Source of the DNA: Desulfosporosinus sp. UBA4726
Lineage (GTDB): Bacteria; Bacillota; Desulfitobacteriia; Desulfitobacteriales; Desulfitobacteriaceae
Direction of reading: 5' to 3'
Length of the DNA: 13,680 bases
NCBI GenBank assembly: GCA_002404215.1
Contig: DHJG01000119.1
Span: forward strand, 7,912-21,591
The first letter of the stretch is position 1, and each line of letters opens with the position of its first letter. Positions 1-7,050 of the stretch are shown piece by piece. The translations under genes and the position numbers were made by a program. The notes below the pieces were generated by a model. The model was not told the origin of the DNA. It made no database searches and saw only the letters and a list, made by a program, of their open reading frames with translations.

Positions 1-556
1 CGCTAGCATTATGATCAATCCATTGGGCTGGGTGAGTAAATGGCAAATACAGACCATTCATAGCAGGAAACTGATCCCAGTTTTGAGTCGCCCATGTTTC
101 GAATTCTTTGTGACCGTCGAAAAGAATCCCCAAGGAATGATGTGGTACGCACATGTCTTGCACCAGGTGCAGTGCTGCTCCCAAAAAGAACATACCTTTA
201 TCTACGTTATTGGGGAATAAAGCGAAAGCCCTATTGAAATAGTATTGGCACTCACCCGTTGCGCCCGGCCAGACAATGATTCCTTGCTTGTCGGGATGAC
301 TATAAAAATGATTGACGTTTTTCCAACCGCGGTCAGCCCAGTTTAACCCTTTAGTCAGCGAGAGGTGATGAGCCTTGAAAAAGGCAGCTATATCCTCTTT
401 CTCATCATGCTTCAAAGTAATGTATGCCTGTTCCAGACAATGAACGTGGGTTACGCCTGGGGTGTCGAGAAAATATTGCAAGGGACCCGCTGAAGCAAGT
501 AGTAACTTTGTCACCTTACCAAGTGTCTGACCAATAATCCTCTCATACATAGCCAA
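1..556 (-). CDS. Zinc-dependent phospholipase C family protein, C-terminus cut by window edge
   Basis: The minus strand reads open from a TTG at 556, preceded by AAAGGAG, to the window start, giving 185 residues. An in-frame ATG two codons later is an alternative start. The predicted zinc ligands match the Clostridium alpha-toxin/Bacillus cereus PLC pattern in order: His37 or His39 (THVHC), Asp75 (WAD), His83 (HFY), His130 and Asp134 in LHLVQDM, His140, and His149/Glu153 in HKEFE. The D-to-H spacing of six and the HxxxE element agree with alpha-toxin. Enzymes of this family hydrolyse phosphatidylcholine-type head groups. No convincing signal peptide is seen, and the N-terminal Trp that becomes a zinc ligand after signal cleavage in secreted PLCs has no counterpart. 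It therefore belongs to a leaderless clostridial branch whose substrate and location are unclear. It lies downstream of the two-component operon but is separated from it by a terminator. Confidence 0.82.
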   Translation of the reverse strand, partial: MAMYERIIGQTLGKVTKLLLASAGPLQYFLDTPGVTHVHCLEQAYITLKHDEKEDIAAFFKAHHLSLTKGLNWADRGWKNVNHFYSHPDKQGIIVWPGATGECQYYFNRAFALFPNNVDKGMFFLGAALHLVQDMCVPHHSLGILFDGHKEFETWATQNWDQFPAMNGLYLPFTHPAQWIDHNAS

Positions 557-661
557 GTTAACGACTCTCCTTTTGTACTTGATATAATTCTATAGCCCTT
601 GACTTTGCCTCCATCGATAACAGTAGTATCTTAAACTACAAGACTACATTAACATTCATTT

Positions 662-682
662 CTTAGAAACAGCTTAGAAACA
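662..682. repeat. Tandem direct repeat, two copies of CTTAGAAACA with 11-base period
   Basis: CTTAGAAACA occurs at 662-671 and again at 673-682, one base apart, so the repeat period is one helical turn. On the minus strand it reads TGTTTCTAAG twice, about 105 bases upstream of the phospholipase start. Response regulators of the OmpR/PhoB family commonly bind direct repeats with this spacing, and such a regulator is encoded nearby (2059-2739). Regulation of the phospholipase gene by it is inference only. No clear -35/-10 pair was found between the repeat and the gene. The rest of 557-748 shows nothing else that I can support. Confidence 0.4.
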
Positions 683-748
683 TTGAGGTATTTAATACAT
701 ATCTGAAGATGGGGAGCAACCCAGAGTAGGTAAACGATCAGCTAATGC

Positions 749-793
749 AAAAAACTAAAGGCTCCTACAAGACTTAAAAAGTCAGTAGGAGCC
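749..793 (-). terminator. Rho-independent terminator after the histidine kinase
   Basis: On the minus strand GGCTCCTAC (793-785) pairs perfectly with GTAGGAGCC (768-760), with an extra four-pair inner stem (AGTC/GACT). The 3' arm is followed by TTTAG and a run of six T (754-749). It starts about 40 bases after the kinase stop codon and separates the two-component operon from the phospholipase gene. Confidence 0.88.
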
Positions 794-833
794 TGATTTA
801 TGAACCGTGTCGTTCGGCTAAGATACGCCAACA

Positions 834-2069
834 CTAAAAGCTTTTACTCTGATGCGGTAAACTAATGACAAAAGTTGTCCCTTTCCCTGGGCAACTTGAG
901 ACCTTAACCCTACCGTGGTGGCTTTGGATAATCCAGTCCGCTATAGCAAGGCCTAACCCAGTACCCTCTTTTAGTTGGGAACGGGCTTTATCGACACGGT
1001 AAAACCGTTCGAAGATCTTAGGCAAATGTTCTGGTTCAATGCCCTCTCCACTATCGGACACCGTGATCTCCACGTAAGTATCCCAGTTACGTAAGCCTAG
1101 AGTGACTCGTCCCCCAGAGGGCGTGTATTTAAGCGCATTATCTAAGAGAATGACAAGGAGTTGTTCAATCCTGAAGGCATCTCCAAAAAAGGTAATTTCT
1201 GAATTCAGAGAAGAATCAAGGTGGATCCCGCTTGTCACTGCGAGGGGTCTGAAGGATTCGATCACTCCATGAAGGGCTCTATCAAGGGAGAATTTTTTTA
1301 TTTCTAGCGTTTGTTGTTGAGAGTCCGCACGGGCTAGAAAGAGGAGATCGCTCACTAATTTAGACATACGCTTTGTCTCAAGCAAACTATAATTAAGCCA
1401 TTTGGACTGGCTGGCCACAGTTTCTTCAGGGTTTCCTTTCACAAGTTCCAAGTTAACCTGAACGACCGTCAGTGGCGTCCGGAGTTCGTGAGAGGCATCG
1501 GCCACAAAGTCCTGCTGTCGTTGCCAGGACTTTTTAATGGGGGCCATAGCTCGTTCTGCCATAAAGCGACTGGCGTAATAAGCGAGTACTAAACAGATGA
1601 GGCCTCCGGTTGTAAGAGAGATCAATAACTTACCTAGTATTTCTCTCTCCTCATGAAGATCAACAAAGGAGATGACGAAGCCGGGACTCTGCTTGAGAGG
1701 CACCTTCAGATATGAGTAGGTTTCATCCTGAAAATCCACTTCACCTTTAGTATTCGGACGGTGGAATATTTCGTAAACTAAGGGAGCCAATTGATCTATA
1801 ACTAGTGGCAGATCTGATGAACTCTCAGTGATCTTACCCAAGGCATCTGTTTTTAGATAAAAATACTTAGTCAGGTGTTTGCTGTGCTCCCTTGTATCGC
1901 TAACAGAACTTGAACCCGCTTCGCTCGCCATAATTTGCATTAATTGTTGAGATTGGTTGAAGAGCTGTTCTTTCATAATAACGAAGGTTCCTACGACAAA
2001 AAACAGTAAGAGGAGGGCCATGACTGAAACATTTATTAATGTCAGCTTAAGCCTCAATTTATGGAACAT
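834..2069 (-). CDS. Membrane sensor histidine kinase
   Basis: This 411-residue protein senses an unknown signal and phosphorylates the partner response regulator. In order it has a transmembrane segment at about residues 9-32, an extracytoplasmic domain of about 110 residues without recognisable family features, and a second transmembrane segment at about 145-167. The H-box with His194 (DASHELRTPL) marks the dimerisation and phosphoacceptor helix. The ATP-binding domain carries an N-box (LLDNALKYT), a G1 box (DSGEGI), an F-box (FERFYRVD) and a G2 box (GTGLGLAI). All catalytic elements are intact. Its ATG lies inside the end of the response regulator gene with an 11-base overlap and a GGAGGAG ribosome-binding site, so the two are translationally coupled. 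The overall architecture is that of BaeS/ResE-like kinases. The stimulus cannot be read from the sequence. Confidence 0.95.
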   Translation of the reverse strand: MFHKLRLKLTLINVSVMALLLLFFVVGTFVIMKEQLFNQSQQLMQIMASEAGSSSVSDTREHSKHLTKYFYLKTDALGKITESSSDLPLVIDQLAPLVYEIFHRPNTKGEVDFQDETYSYLKVPLKQSPGFVISFVDLHEEREILGKLLISLTTGGLICLVLAYYASRFMAERAMAPIKKSWQRQQDFVADASHELRTPLTVVQVNLELVKGNPEETVASQSKWLNYSLLETKRMSKLVSDLLFLARADSQQQTLEIKKFSLDRALHGVIESFRPLAVTSGIHLDSSLNSEITFFGDAFRIEQLLVILLDNALKYTPSGGRVTLGLRNWDTYVEITVSDSGEGIEPEHLPKIFERFYRVDKARSQLKEGTGLGLAIADWIIQSHHGRVKVSSCPGKGTTFVISLPHQSKSF

Positions 2070-2739
2070 TGAGCTCCTCCTTCAAAAAATAGCCTATTCC
2101 GCGCACGGTTTCGATTCGCACGTTGGATGAATTTAGCTTTTTACGTAGATAGTGTACGTAAATTTCAACATTATTGGTTTCTACGTCAGTGTCCGGTCCC
2201 CATACTCTGTCTAAAATTTGTTCCTTAGTTATAACCTGCCCCGCATTTCGCATGAAAAGCCCCAAGAGCAGCGATTCCTTTAAGGTAAGTTTAACCGTTT
2301 TGTTTCCTTGGGTTAATTCGCAGTGGAGAGGGTTGAGAATAAGCCCAGCAACGTTTAATTGTTCGTCCTGAATTTGGCCACTCGGCCTTCTCCCTAAAGC
2401 CCTCAGACGAGCAAGAAGCTCCTCAGTAGAAAACGGTTTTATGAGGTAATCATCTGCGCCAGCATCCAAACCTTCAATCCGATCTTGAAGGGAATCTTTG
2501 GCAGTTAAAAGTAAAACGGGAGTGTGTATTCCTTGGCTACGGAGTTCTTTTAATAAAGCAACGCCTTCTTTGCGAGGCAACATCCTGTCTAGGATAATCA
2601 AATCATAGACCCCAGTCTCCGCCATAGCTTGTCCCGTTTCTCCATCATACGCGGTATCCACCCCATAGTTATTCTTTTTCAAGATATAAGTCAGGGCTTC
2701 GGACAACCTAGGCTCATCTTCTACAAAAAGTATGCGCAT
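2059..2739 (-). CDS. OmpR-family response regulator
   Basis: This is a 226-residue DNA-binding response regulator. The receiver domain (about residues 1-115) has the acidic pocket Glu7/Asp8, the phosphoacceptor Asp51 in ILDRMLP, the switch Thr79 and the conserved Lys101 in IKPF. The C-terminal half (about 130-222) is an OmpR/PhoB winged helix, with the family-typical RVWG and VHYLRKKL segments and a final RGIGY motif in the wing. The start ATG is preceded by AGGTGG. It is the first gene of a two-gene operon with the kinase. Phosphorylation by the kinase should promote dimerisation and binding to direct repeats. Candidate target sites are the intergenic region just upstream and the tandem repeat at 662-682, but no target is proven. 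Confidence 0.96.
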   Translation of the reverse strand: MRILFVEDEPRLSEALTYILKKNNYGVDTAYDGETGQAMAETGVYDLIILDRMLPRKEGVALLKELRSQGIHTPVLLLTAKDSLQDRIEGLDAGADDYLIKPFSTEELLARLRALGRRPSGQIQDEQLNVAGLILNPLHCELTQGNKTVKLTLKESLLLGLFMRNAGQVITKEQILDRVWGPDTDVETNNVEIYVHYLRKKLNSSNVRIETVRGIGYFLKEELNVP

Positions 2740-2761
2740 CTAAATCACCACCTGTGTATAG

Positions 2762-2782
2762 TTTAAAGGATATTTCTTTAAA
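2762..2782. promoter_or_regulatory. Inverted repeat in the response-regulator upstream region
   Basis: TTTAAAG (2762-2768) and CTTTAAA (2776-2782) form a perfect seven-base inverted repeat with a seven-base spacer, 23 bases upstream of the response regulator start. The position would suit autoregulation. The sequence is very AT-rich, so it may simply be promoter DNA. No good consensus -35/-10 pair was found here. Confidence 0.25.
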
Positions 2783-2848
2783 TAACCTTCGATTTCGTAT
2801 CTTAAGGAAAATTAAAGGTTCAACTTACATACTAAAATCAAATAGTTG

Positions 2849-2952
2849 AGGGAGGTATATTAATGAGGATCTTAGAAAAAATGAAAACTGTTAAAAAAAT
2901 GACCGCACCGTCGAAGAAATTCAGCCTAAAGCTTAACTCTTCTAATTTTGGA
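2849..2952 (+). other. Possible orphan gene start or small ORF, plus strand
   Basis: A GGGAGG ribosome-binding site precedes ATG at 2863, which opens a lysine-rich reading frame beginning MRILEKMKTVKK. The frame stays open to 3192, but after about 30 codons it runs into the terminator hairpin at 2952-2976 and then antisense through the 3' end of the metallophosphoesterase gene, so the distal part cannot be trusted. It would be divergent from the response regulator gene. It could be a small peptide, the remnant of a deleted target gene, or chance. No similarity to a known family is recognised. Confidence 0.18.
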
Positions 2953-2976
2953 AAAAGCACCCTCTTGGGTGCTTTT
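2952..2976 (-). terminator. Rho-independent terminator after the metallophosphoesterase
   Basis: AAAAGCACCC (2953-2962) and GGGTGCTTTT (2967-2976) form a perfect ten-pair stem around a four-base loop. On the minus strand the stem ends in five T, about 40 bases after the metallophosphoesterase stop. The run of four T on the other side means it may also act weakly on plus-strand transcripts. Confidence 0.85.
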
Positions 2977-3015
2977 CGGATGCAGATACTCAGGACTATC
3001 CACGCCGAAGCTCTT

Positions 3016-4182
3016 TTATTTTTCGTTGTTAAACTTAATCATAATATCGACCACTTCCGGAGTATTTCCAAGTCTGATCGGCGGTCCCCAGGTTCCATAT
3101 CCGCACGAAACTATGATTTGAAAATTGTCCTTACGCAGCAAACCCCAGTCATCTTCAAATATTCTGCGTGTAATATATCCAATGGGAAATAATTGTCCAG
3201 CATGAGTATGCCCTGACACTTGTAAATCCACCCCTTGTCCCTCAGGTTCTTCCAAGTGTGATGGCTGATGATCCATTACGATAATTGGTAGATCACGATC
3301 TATCCCTTGCATTAAAGTTTTTAGATCTTGTCTCGGACCCCCATTGTAACGTGCCCCTGAGCGGTCATCTCGCCCTACCAGATTAAAACTCCCGGCGATC
3401 TCCAAGAAGTCATCCCTTAAGACCTGGACCCCTGCCTCACCTAAGTAATCTATCGCTTCCTCGGCATTACCGCCAATATACTCATGGTTCCCCAGTACTG
3501 CAAAGACACCGTATGGAGCACTTAGTTTACGAAAGGTATCGGACACTTGTTGTTTGTTTGACGATTCGATATTCTCATCAAACACATCTCCTGCAAATAA
3601 GATCAGGTCAGGTTTCAGTTCATTCACCATATTAACCATCTTCGTTAGATTGCCATTATGAACGATCGTACCTAAATGGATATCCGAAACCATGACAACA
3701 TGCAATTGTTTTAATGATCCTGCCTGTTTAGCGATGGTCAAATCATAATGGTTGACCTGGGGATGCCGGGCATTCCACGCTCCGTAACTTACAATACCGA
3801 CGACCAATAGAATAACAGCTAAGCCCATAGCAGGGTTTAAATTCCGCTTTATATCTATCGGTACTAGCCGCAGCCACCGATCCAATAATCGCAATAAATC
3901 TAAGGCGGTAATCACCAATAAAAAATACCACATAAACGCTAGCCAATAGGCCCCAATTAGTGTCAGCCCTTCGTATAGCGCCGTTGGTAGAAATTTCTCA
4001 CTTAACCGACTAAATAAATAGGAGAAGGATAGTAGCAAAAAAACCAGCCAATACACTTTAGAACTTACGAATGGTACATAACTAAATAAGGCTTGCCATC
4101 CTCTCAGCCCAATGTAGTAATTAAGTCCACCGTACATTAATAAAATAGCACCAACTACCAAAACAAAGAAGGGGTTTGTCAT
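3016..4182 (-). CDS. Membrane-anchored metallophosphoesterase
   Basis: This 388-residue protein has an N-terminal membrane domain with about four hydrophobic helices (roughly residues 4-22, 43-60, 72-95 and 118-137), followed by a calcineurin-like phosphoesterase domain from about residue 158. The dinuclear metal site is complete: Asp167 and His169 in SDIHLG, Gly198-Asp199 in FAGDVFD, Gly231-Asn-His-Glu in LGNHEY, His305 in MDHQP and Gly324-His-Thr-His in SGHTHAGQ. This arrangement matches the YkuE/YaeI-like branch that includes envelope lipid phosphohydrolases, but the substrate cannot be told from sequence. The ATG has an upstream GGAGGT. The gene stands alone with its own promoter (4240-4268) and terminator, so it is probably a single-gene unit. 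Confidence 0.9.
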   Translation of the reverse strand: MTNPFFVLVVGAILLMYGGLNYYIGLRGWQALFSYVPFVSSKVYWLVFLLLSFSYLFSRLSEKFLPTALYEGLTLIGAYWLAFMWYFLLVITALDLLRLLDRWLRLVPIDIKRNLNPAMGLAVILLVVGIVSYGAWNARHPQVNHYDLTIAKQAGSLKQLHVVMVSDIHLGTIVHNGNLTKMVNMVNELKPDLILFAGDVFDENIESSNKQQVSDTFRKLSAPYGVFAVLGNHEYIGGNAEEAIDYLGEAGVQVLRDDFLEIAGSFNLVGRDDRSGARYNGGPRQDLKTLMQGIDRDLPIIVMDHQPSHLEEPEGQGVDLQVSGHTHAGQLFPIGYITRRIFEDDWGLLRKDNFQIIVSCGYGTWGPPIRLGNTPEVVDIMIKFNNEK

Positions 4183-4239
4183 TTCTGGCTTTTACCTCCG
4201 AAATTCAACGTTTAACGCATGAATTTTTATCTCGAGGTT

Positions 4240-4268
4240 ATTATATAACTTTTTCTGGCTTACGTCAG
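4240..4268 (-). promoter_or_regulatory. Sigma-A type promoter for the metallophosphoesterase gene
   Basis: On the minus strand CTGACG (4268-4263) is followed after exactly 17 bases by a perfect TATAAT (4245-4240). Transcription would start near 4233, leaving a 5' leader of about 50 bases before the ATG at 4182. Confidence 0.72.
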
Positions 4269-4284
4269 TATTATGCAACATTGC

Positions 4285-4304
4285 AAAAAAACAAATCAGC
4301 GATT
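4285..4304 (-). terminator. Possible weak terminator after the P-type ATPase
   Basis: On the minus strand a short AATC/GATT stem with a three-base loop (4304-4294) is followed by TTG and seven T in the run 4291-4285. The stem is too short and AT-rich to be convincing on its own, but no better terminator is seen between the ATPase stop and the next promoter. Confidence 0.25.
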
Positions 4305-4365
4305 AATCAATCTGTCCACACTTGATTTAGACTTTGCAAGATGTAATGCATTGAATGCGTCACTA

Positions 4366-6276
4366 TTACCTCAATAACCGCAGGCCGCTGATGATGACGA
4401 TGATGGTGCTCCCTTCGTGTCCGATCACGCCTAGAGGCAGAGTAATAGAGCCCAAAAAATTAGACAGGACAAGCGAGAGCATAACAGCAACTGCAAAAAC
4501 CACATTTTGTTTGACCACTCTAGTCGTGCGACGCCCTAGGGCAATAGCATAGGCGACCTTAGAGAGGTCATCGGCCATCAACACCACATTAGCCGTCTCT
4601 AGTGCTACATCCGTTCCAGCAGCGCCCATAGCGATACCCACGGAGGAAACCGCCAAGGCCGGCGCATCGTTAACACCATCACCCACCATGGCAACCTTAC
4701 CATATACCCCTAATTTCTTTATAATATCAACTTTATGTTCCGGTAGCAGGTCGGAATAGACTTGGTCGACGCCTACCTGTGCACCTATGATTTGAGCTGT
4801 TGAAGAGCTGTCGCCTGTCAACATTACAACTTTAATCCCCATTTTCTTAAGCCGTGCTATTGATTCTTTTGCTTGAGGCCGTATGGTATCTCGTACCGCT
4901 AAGACGCCGATTCGTTCTTTCCCCACCTGAACAACGATCATTGTATTGCCTTGCTTCTCCAGATTCAGCACAGCTCTCATTTCCTGGTCCGACAATTTCT
5001 CGCCTTCAACCAAATTTAGCAAATCAAATTTTCCGATCCGATATTCCTGACCTTCAACTATCCCGTGAACTCCAAACCCAGGTACAGCTTCCAGTTTTGA
5101 GGCTGTGCTAAGGGCAAGATTTTTTTCGTTAGCTTTACGGACTATTGCCTTAGCGATAGGGTGTTCTGACCATGTCTCCAGAGAAGCTGCGATACTTAAG
5201 ACCTCGTCTTCCGCATAAATTCCGTAAGGTATCACCTGAGTGATTTTCGGTATTCCCTCTGTGAGAGTTCCAGTTTTGTCAAAAGCTACTACGCTTACAT
5301 CTCCAATTGCCTCCAGATAGACACCTCCTTTAAATAAAATGCCCTTGCGTGCTCCATTCGATATTCCGGATAACACAGCAGGCATAATGGAGGAAACTAG
5401 GGCGCAGGGCGAGGCTACGACAAGAAAGATCATGGCTTTGTAAATTGTCTCACTCCATGACCAACCTAAGAGAAAGTGTGGCAAGACTGAGATCAAGACC
5501 GCACTGGTGATCACGATTTTCGCATAAATGCCTTCAAAACGCTCCATGAATACTTGGCTGGGGGGTCGTTCACTTTGAGCCTCCTGGACAAGGTGAATTA
5601 TTTTAGCAAGCAAGGTTGCCTCTGCAGGTTTGGTCATTTCTATGACTAAAGCTCCCTGTCCATTCATGGTTCCAGCAAAAACCTCGTCCCCTGCAAATTT
5701 GTCGATGGGAATTGATTCTCCCGTAATCGAGGCCTGATTCACAGAAGAACACCCCTCAATTACAATCCCATCCGTTGCAATCCTTTCTCCTGGCCTCACC
5801 AGTAAATGATCACCTTGCTGCAATTCTTCGACTCGAACACGCCTTTCAACGTTTTCATGTACCACAATTGCTTCTTCCGGGCGTAGTTTCATGATGGACA
5901 TAATTTCGTCATTCGTTCGCTCCAGAGTATATCCTTCAAGGGCACCACTTAGAGAAAAAATAAAGATTAAAATTGCTCCGTCTGCCCAATAACCGATACT
6001 GGCAGCACCAATCGCCGCTACTACCATAAGTAAATCGACATCTAAATCTTTTTCCTTGATCAATGTTTGGAGGCCTTCCCAGGCTTTCTGATACCCACCT
6101 ATGGCATAGGCCAAAAGATAGAAAGGAACTTCGAGCGCATAATTACCGTATTTACCAGAATACCAAGCTAGGATAATACATCCTAAGCTTAGGAATGTAA
6201 CAATTAACCCCTTGTGCCTGGACCAAAGTATATTCCGAGGCTTTAATGGTGCTTGAATAATATTCATAGTGCTCAT
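4366..6276 (-). CDS. P1B-4-type heavy-metal efflux ATPase (PfeT/ZosA/CoaT-like)
   Basis: This 636-residue membrane pump exports a transition metal cation at the cost of ATP. The actuator motif TGES is at 185-188, the phosphorylated Asp333 sits in DKTGTLT, and the GDGVNDAPAL hinge lies further on. The ion-path motif in the sixth membrane helix is Ser-Pro-Cys (289-291) rather than CPC, and the last helix carries His620-Glu-Gly-Ser-Thr. The SPC plus HEGxT pair defines the P1B-4 group, which moves Co, Zn, Cd or ferrous iron. Bacillus PfeT (ZosA) is of almost the same length. There is no N-terminal CxxC metal-binding domain, as usual for this group. The ATG has an AGGAGGAG ribosome-binding site. 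The MarR regulator lies directly upstream on the same strand, 140 bases away, and is the likely controller. HEGST instead of the commoner HEGGT is a small departure. Confidence 0.92.
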   Translation of the reverse strand: MSTMNIIQAPLKPRNILWSRHKGLIVTFLSLGCIILAWYSGKYGNYALEVPFYLLAYAIGGYQKAWEGLQTLIKEKDLDVDLLMVVAAIGAASIGYWADGAILIFIFSLSGALEGYTLERTNDEIMSIMKLRPEEAIVVHENVERRVRVEELQQGDHLLVRPGERIATDGIVIEGCSSVNQASITGESIPIDKFAGDEVFAGTMNGQGALVIEMTKPAEATLLAKIIHLVQEAQSERPPSQVFMERFEGIYAKIVITSAVLISVLPHFLLGWSWSETIYKAMIFLVVASPCALVSSIMPAVLSGISNGARKGILFKGGVYLEAIGDVSVVAFDKTGTLTEGIPKITQVIPYGIYAEDEVLSIAASLETWSEHPIAKAIVRKANEKNLALSTASKLEAVPGFGVHGIVEGQEYRIGKFDLLNLVEGEKLSDQEMRAVLNLEKQGNTMIVVQVGKERIGVLAVRDTIRPQAKESIARLKKMGIKVVMLTGDSSSTAQIIGAQVGVDQVYSDLLPEHKVDIIKKLGVYGKVAMVGDGVNDAPALAVSSVGIAMGAAGTDVALETANVVLMADDLSKVAYAIALGRRTTRVVKQNVVFAVAVMLSLVLSNFLGSITLPLGVIGHEGSTIIVIISGLRLLR

Positions 6277-6398
6277 ATCTGGCGTCTCCTCCTAGTACCT
6301 CTTACTACTACTTTCCACACAACCAAACCTACTATATGTACGGTACGTGTACTCTTACCCACTTTATCCCGTAATTAAGCTCTTGGAGCAAAGAGAGA

Positions 6399-6414
6399 TT
6401 AGTCTAATGACTAA
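6399..6414. promoter_or_regulatory. Palindrome between marR-like gene and ATPase gene
   Basis: TTAGTC and GACTAA are perfect inverted six-base arms around a four-base centre, just after the regulator stop codon and upstream of the ATPase gene. It has the size of a MarR-type operator but does not match the palindrome in front of the regulator. A possible ATPase promoter (TTGCTC, 17 bases, GATAAA on the minus strand) lies just downstream. Function is uncertain. Confidence 0.35.
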
Positions 6415-6416
6415 AA

Positions 6417-6836
6417 CTAAAACGTTTCTGCATTTATTTTTTTTAAAGTATTTAAAAACTGGCTGATCTCATCGTCATCCAAGACAGACGTCATCTGCTC
6501 TGTTAAATGCAAATGATAAGCATGATGTTCCTCAAAAACGTTCTTGCCAATATCACTCAAAACAATATAATTCACGCGCCGATCTTCCTTCGTCGATTCA
6601 CGGTAGGCAAGATTCTTCTTTTCTAAGCGGTCCACCGTTACCGTCGTCGTTCCTGTCGTAACCCCAAGTTTCTGGGCTAAACCTTTCATATTCATTTTTT
6701 CGTGTTCACCCAGGACCTCCACGGCATGTGCTTCAGAAACTGTTAACTCACTAGATCGCACGATTGAATTTTCCCAGGACGAAAACCCATTAAAAAACGC
6801 CAAAAGTTCATGGGTCAACTCTTCATTGATAGTCAC
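6417..6836 (-). CDS. MarR-family regulator with AdcR-like metal-ligand pattern
   Basis: This is a 139-residue winged-helix repressor. The GTG start is chosen because AGGAGGAG ends six bases before it. The winged helix spans about residues 30-100, with the recognition helix around residues 60-73 and the usual MarR wing signature KEDRR at 83-87. Residues 102-110 read EEHHAYHLH. From memory of pneumococcal AdcR, this lines up with its EEHHHHHEH segment, placing His104 and His108 on the zinc ligands His108 and His112. His37 in SEAHAVEVL aligns with AdcR His42, and Glu22 may stand for Glu24. A metal-sensing role is therefore inferred and fits the efflux ATPase gene downstream. It probably binds the palindrome at 6866-6885. 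The metal itself is unknown. Confidence 0.88.
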   Translation of the reverse strand: MTINEELTHELLAFFNGFSSWENSIVRSSELTVSEAHAVEVLGEHEKMNMKGLAQKLGVTTGTTTVTVDRLEKKNLAYRESTKEDRRVNYIVLSDIGKNVFEEHHAYHLHLTEQMTSVLDDDEISQFLNTLKKINAETF

Positions 6837-6865
6837 GAAAAACTCCTCCTCTATATTAGTAAGTA

Positions 6866-6885
6866 AATCATAATGTTTTATGATT
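6866..6885. promoter_or_regulatory. Perfect 20-base palindromic operator upstream of the MarR gene
   Basis: AATCATAA (6866-6873) and TTATGATT (6878-6885) are perfect inverted repeats around TGTT, 30 bases upstream of the regulator start. Length, symmetry and position are typical of a MarR-family autoregulatory operator. It is not the TTAACNNGTTAA box known for AdcR. Binding by the adjacent regulator is inference. Confidence 0.6.
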
Positions 6886-6992
6886 GTATTGTTTGAACTT
6901 CAAAATATATGATAACAGAAATATTCCTTGTTGACAAGGGATAAGACAGTCTGGCACCCACACGTTGGAACAATTGCTTTAAGATAAAGGGA

Positions 6993-7034
6993 AGAGGGTG
7001 TAACAAACTTAAAATAAGCTTTGTTACACCCTCT
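6993..7034 (-). terminator. Long perfect hairpin after hydE, probable operon terminator
   Basis: AGAGGGTGTAACAAA (6993-7007) and TTTGTTACACCCTCT (7020-7034) are perfectly complementary over 15 bases with a 12-base loop that can pair further (CTT/AAG). It begins 16 bases after the hydE stop. On the minus strand it is followed by TTCCCTTTATC rather than a clean T run, so it may act as a terminator or as a 3' stabilising/processing structure. Confidence 0.55.
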
Positions 7035-7050
7035 ATGTTTAAACTCTTTG

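Noticed and set aside
6926..6939. CCTTGT/ACAAGG palindrome and a TTGACA on the plus strand near 6932
   Set aside because: The arms are only six bases and no matching -10 or plus-strand gene follows.
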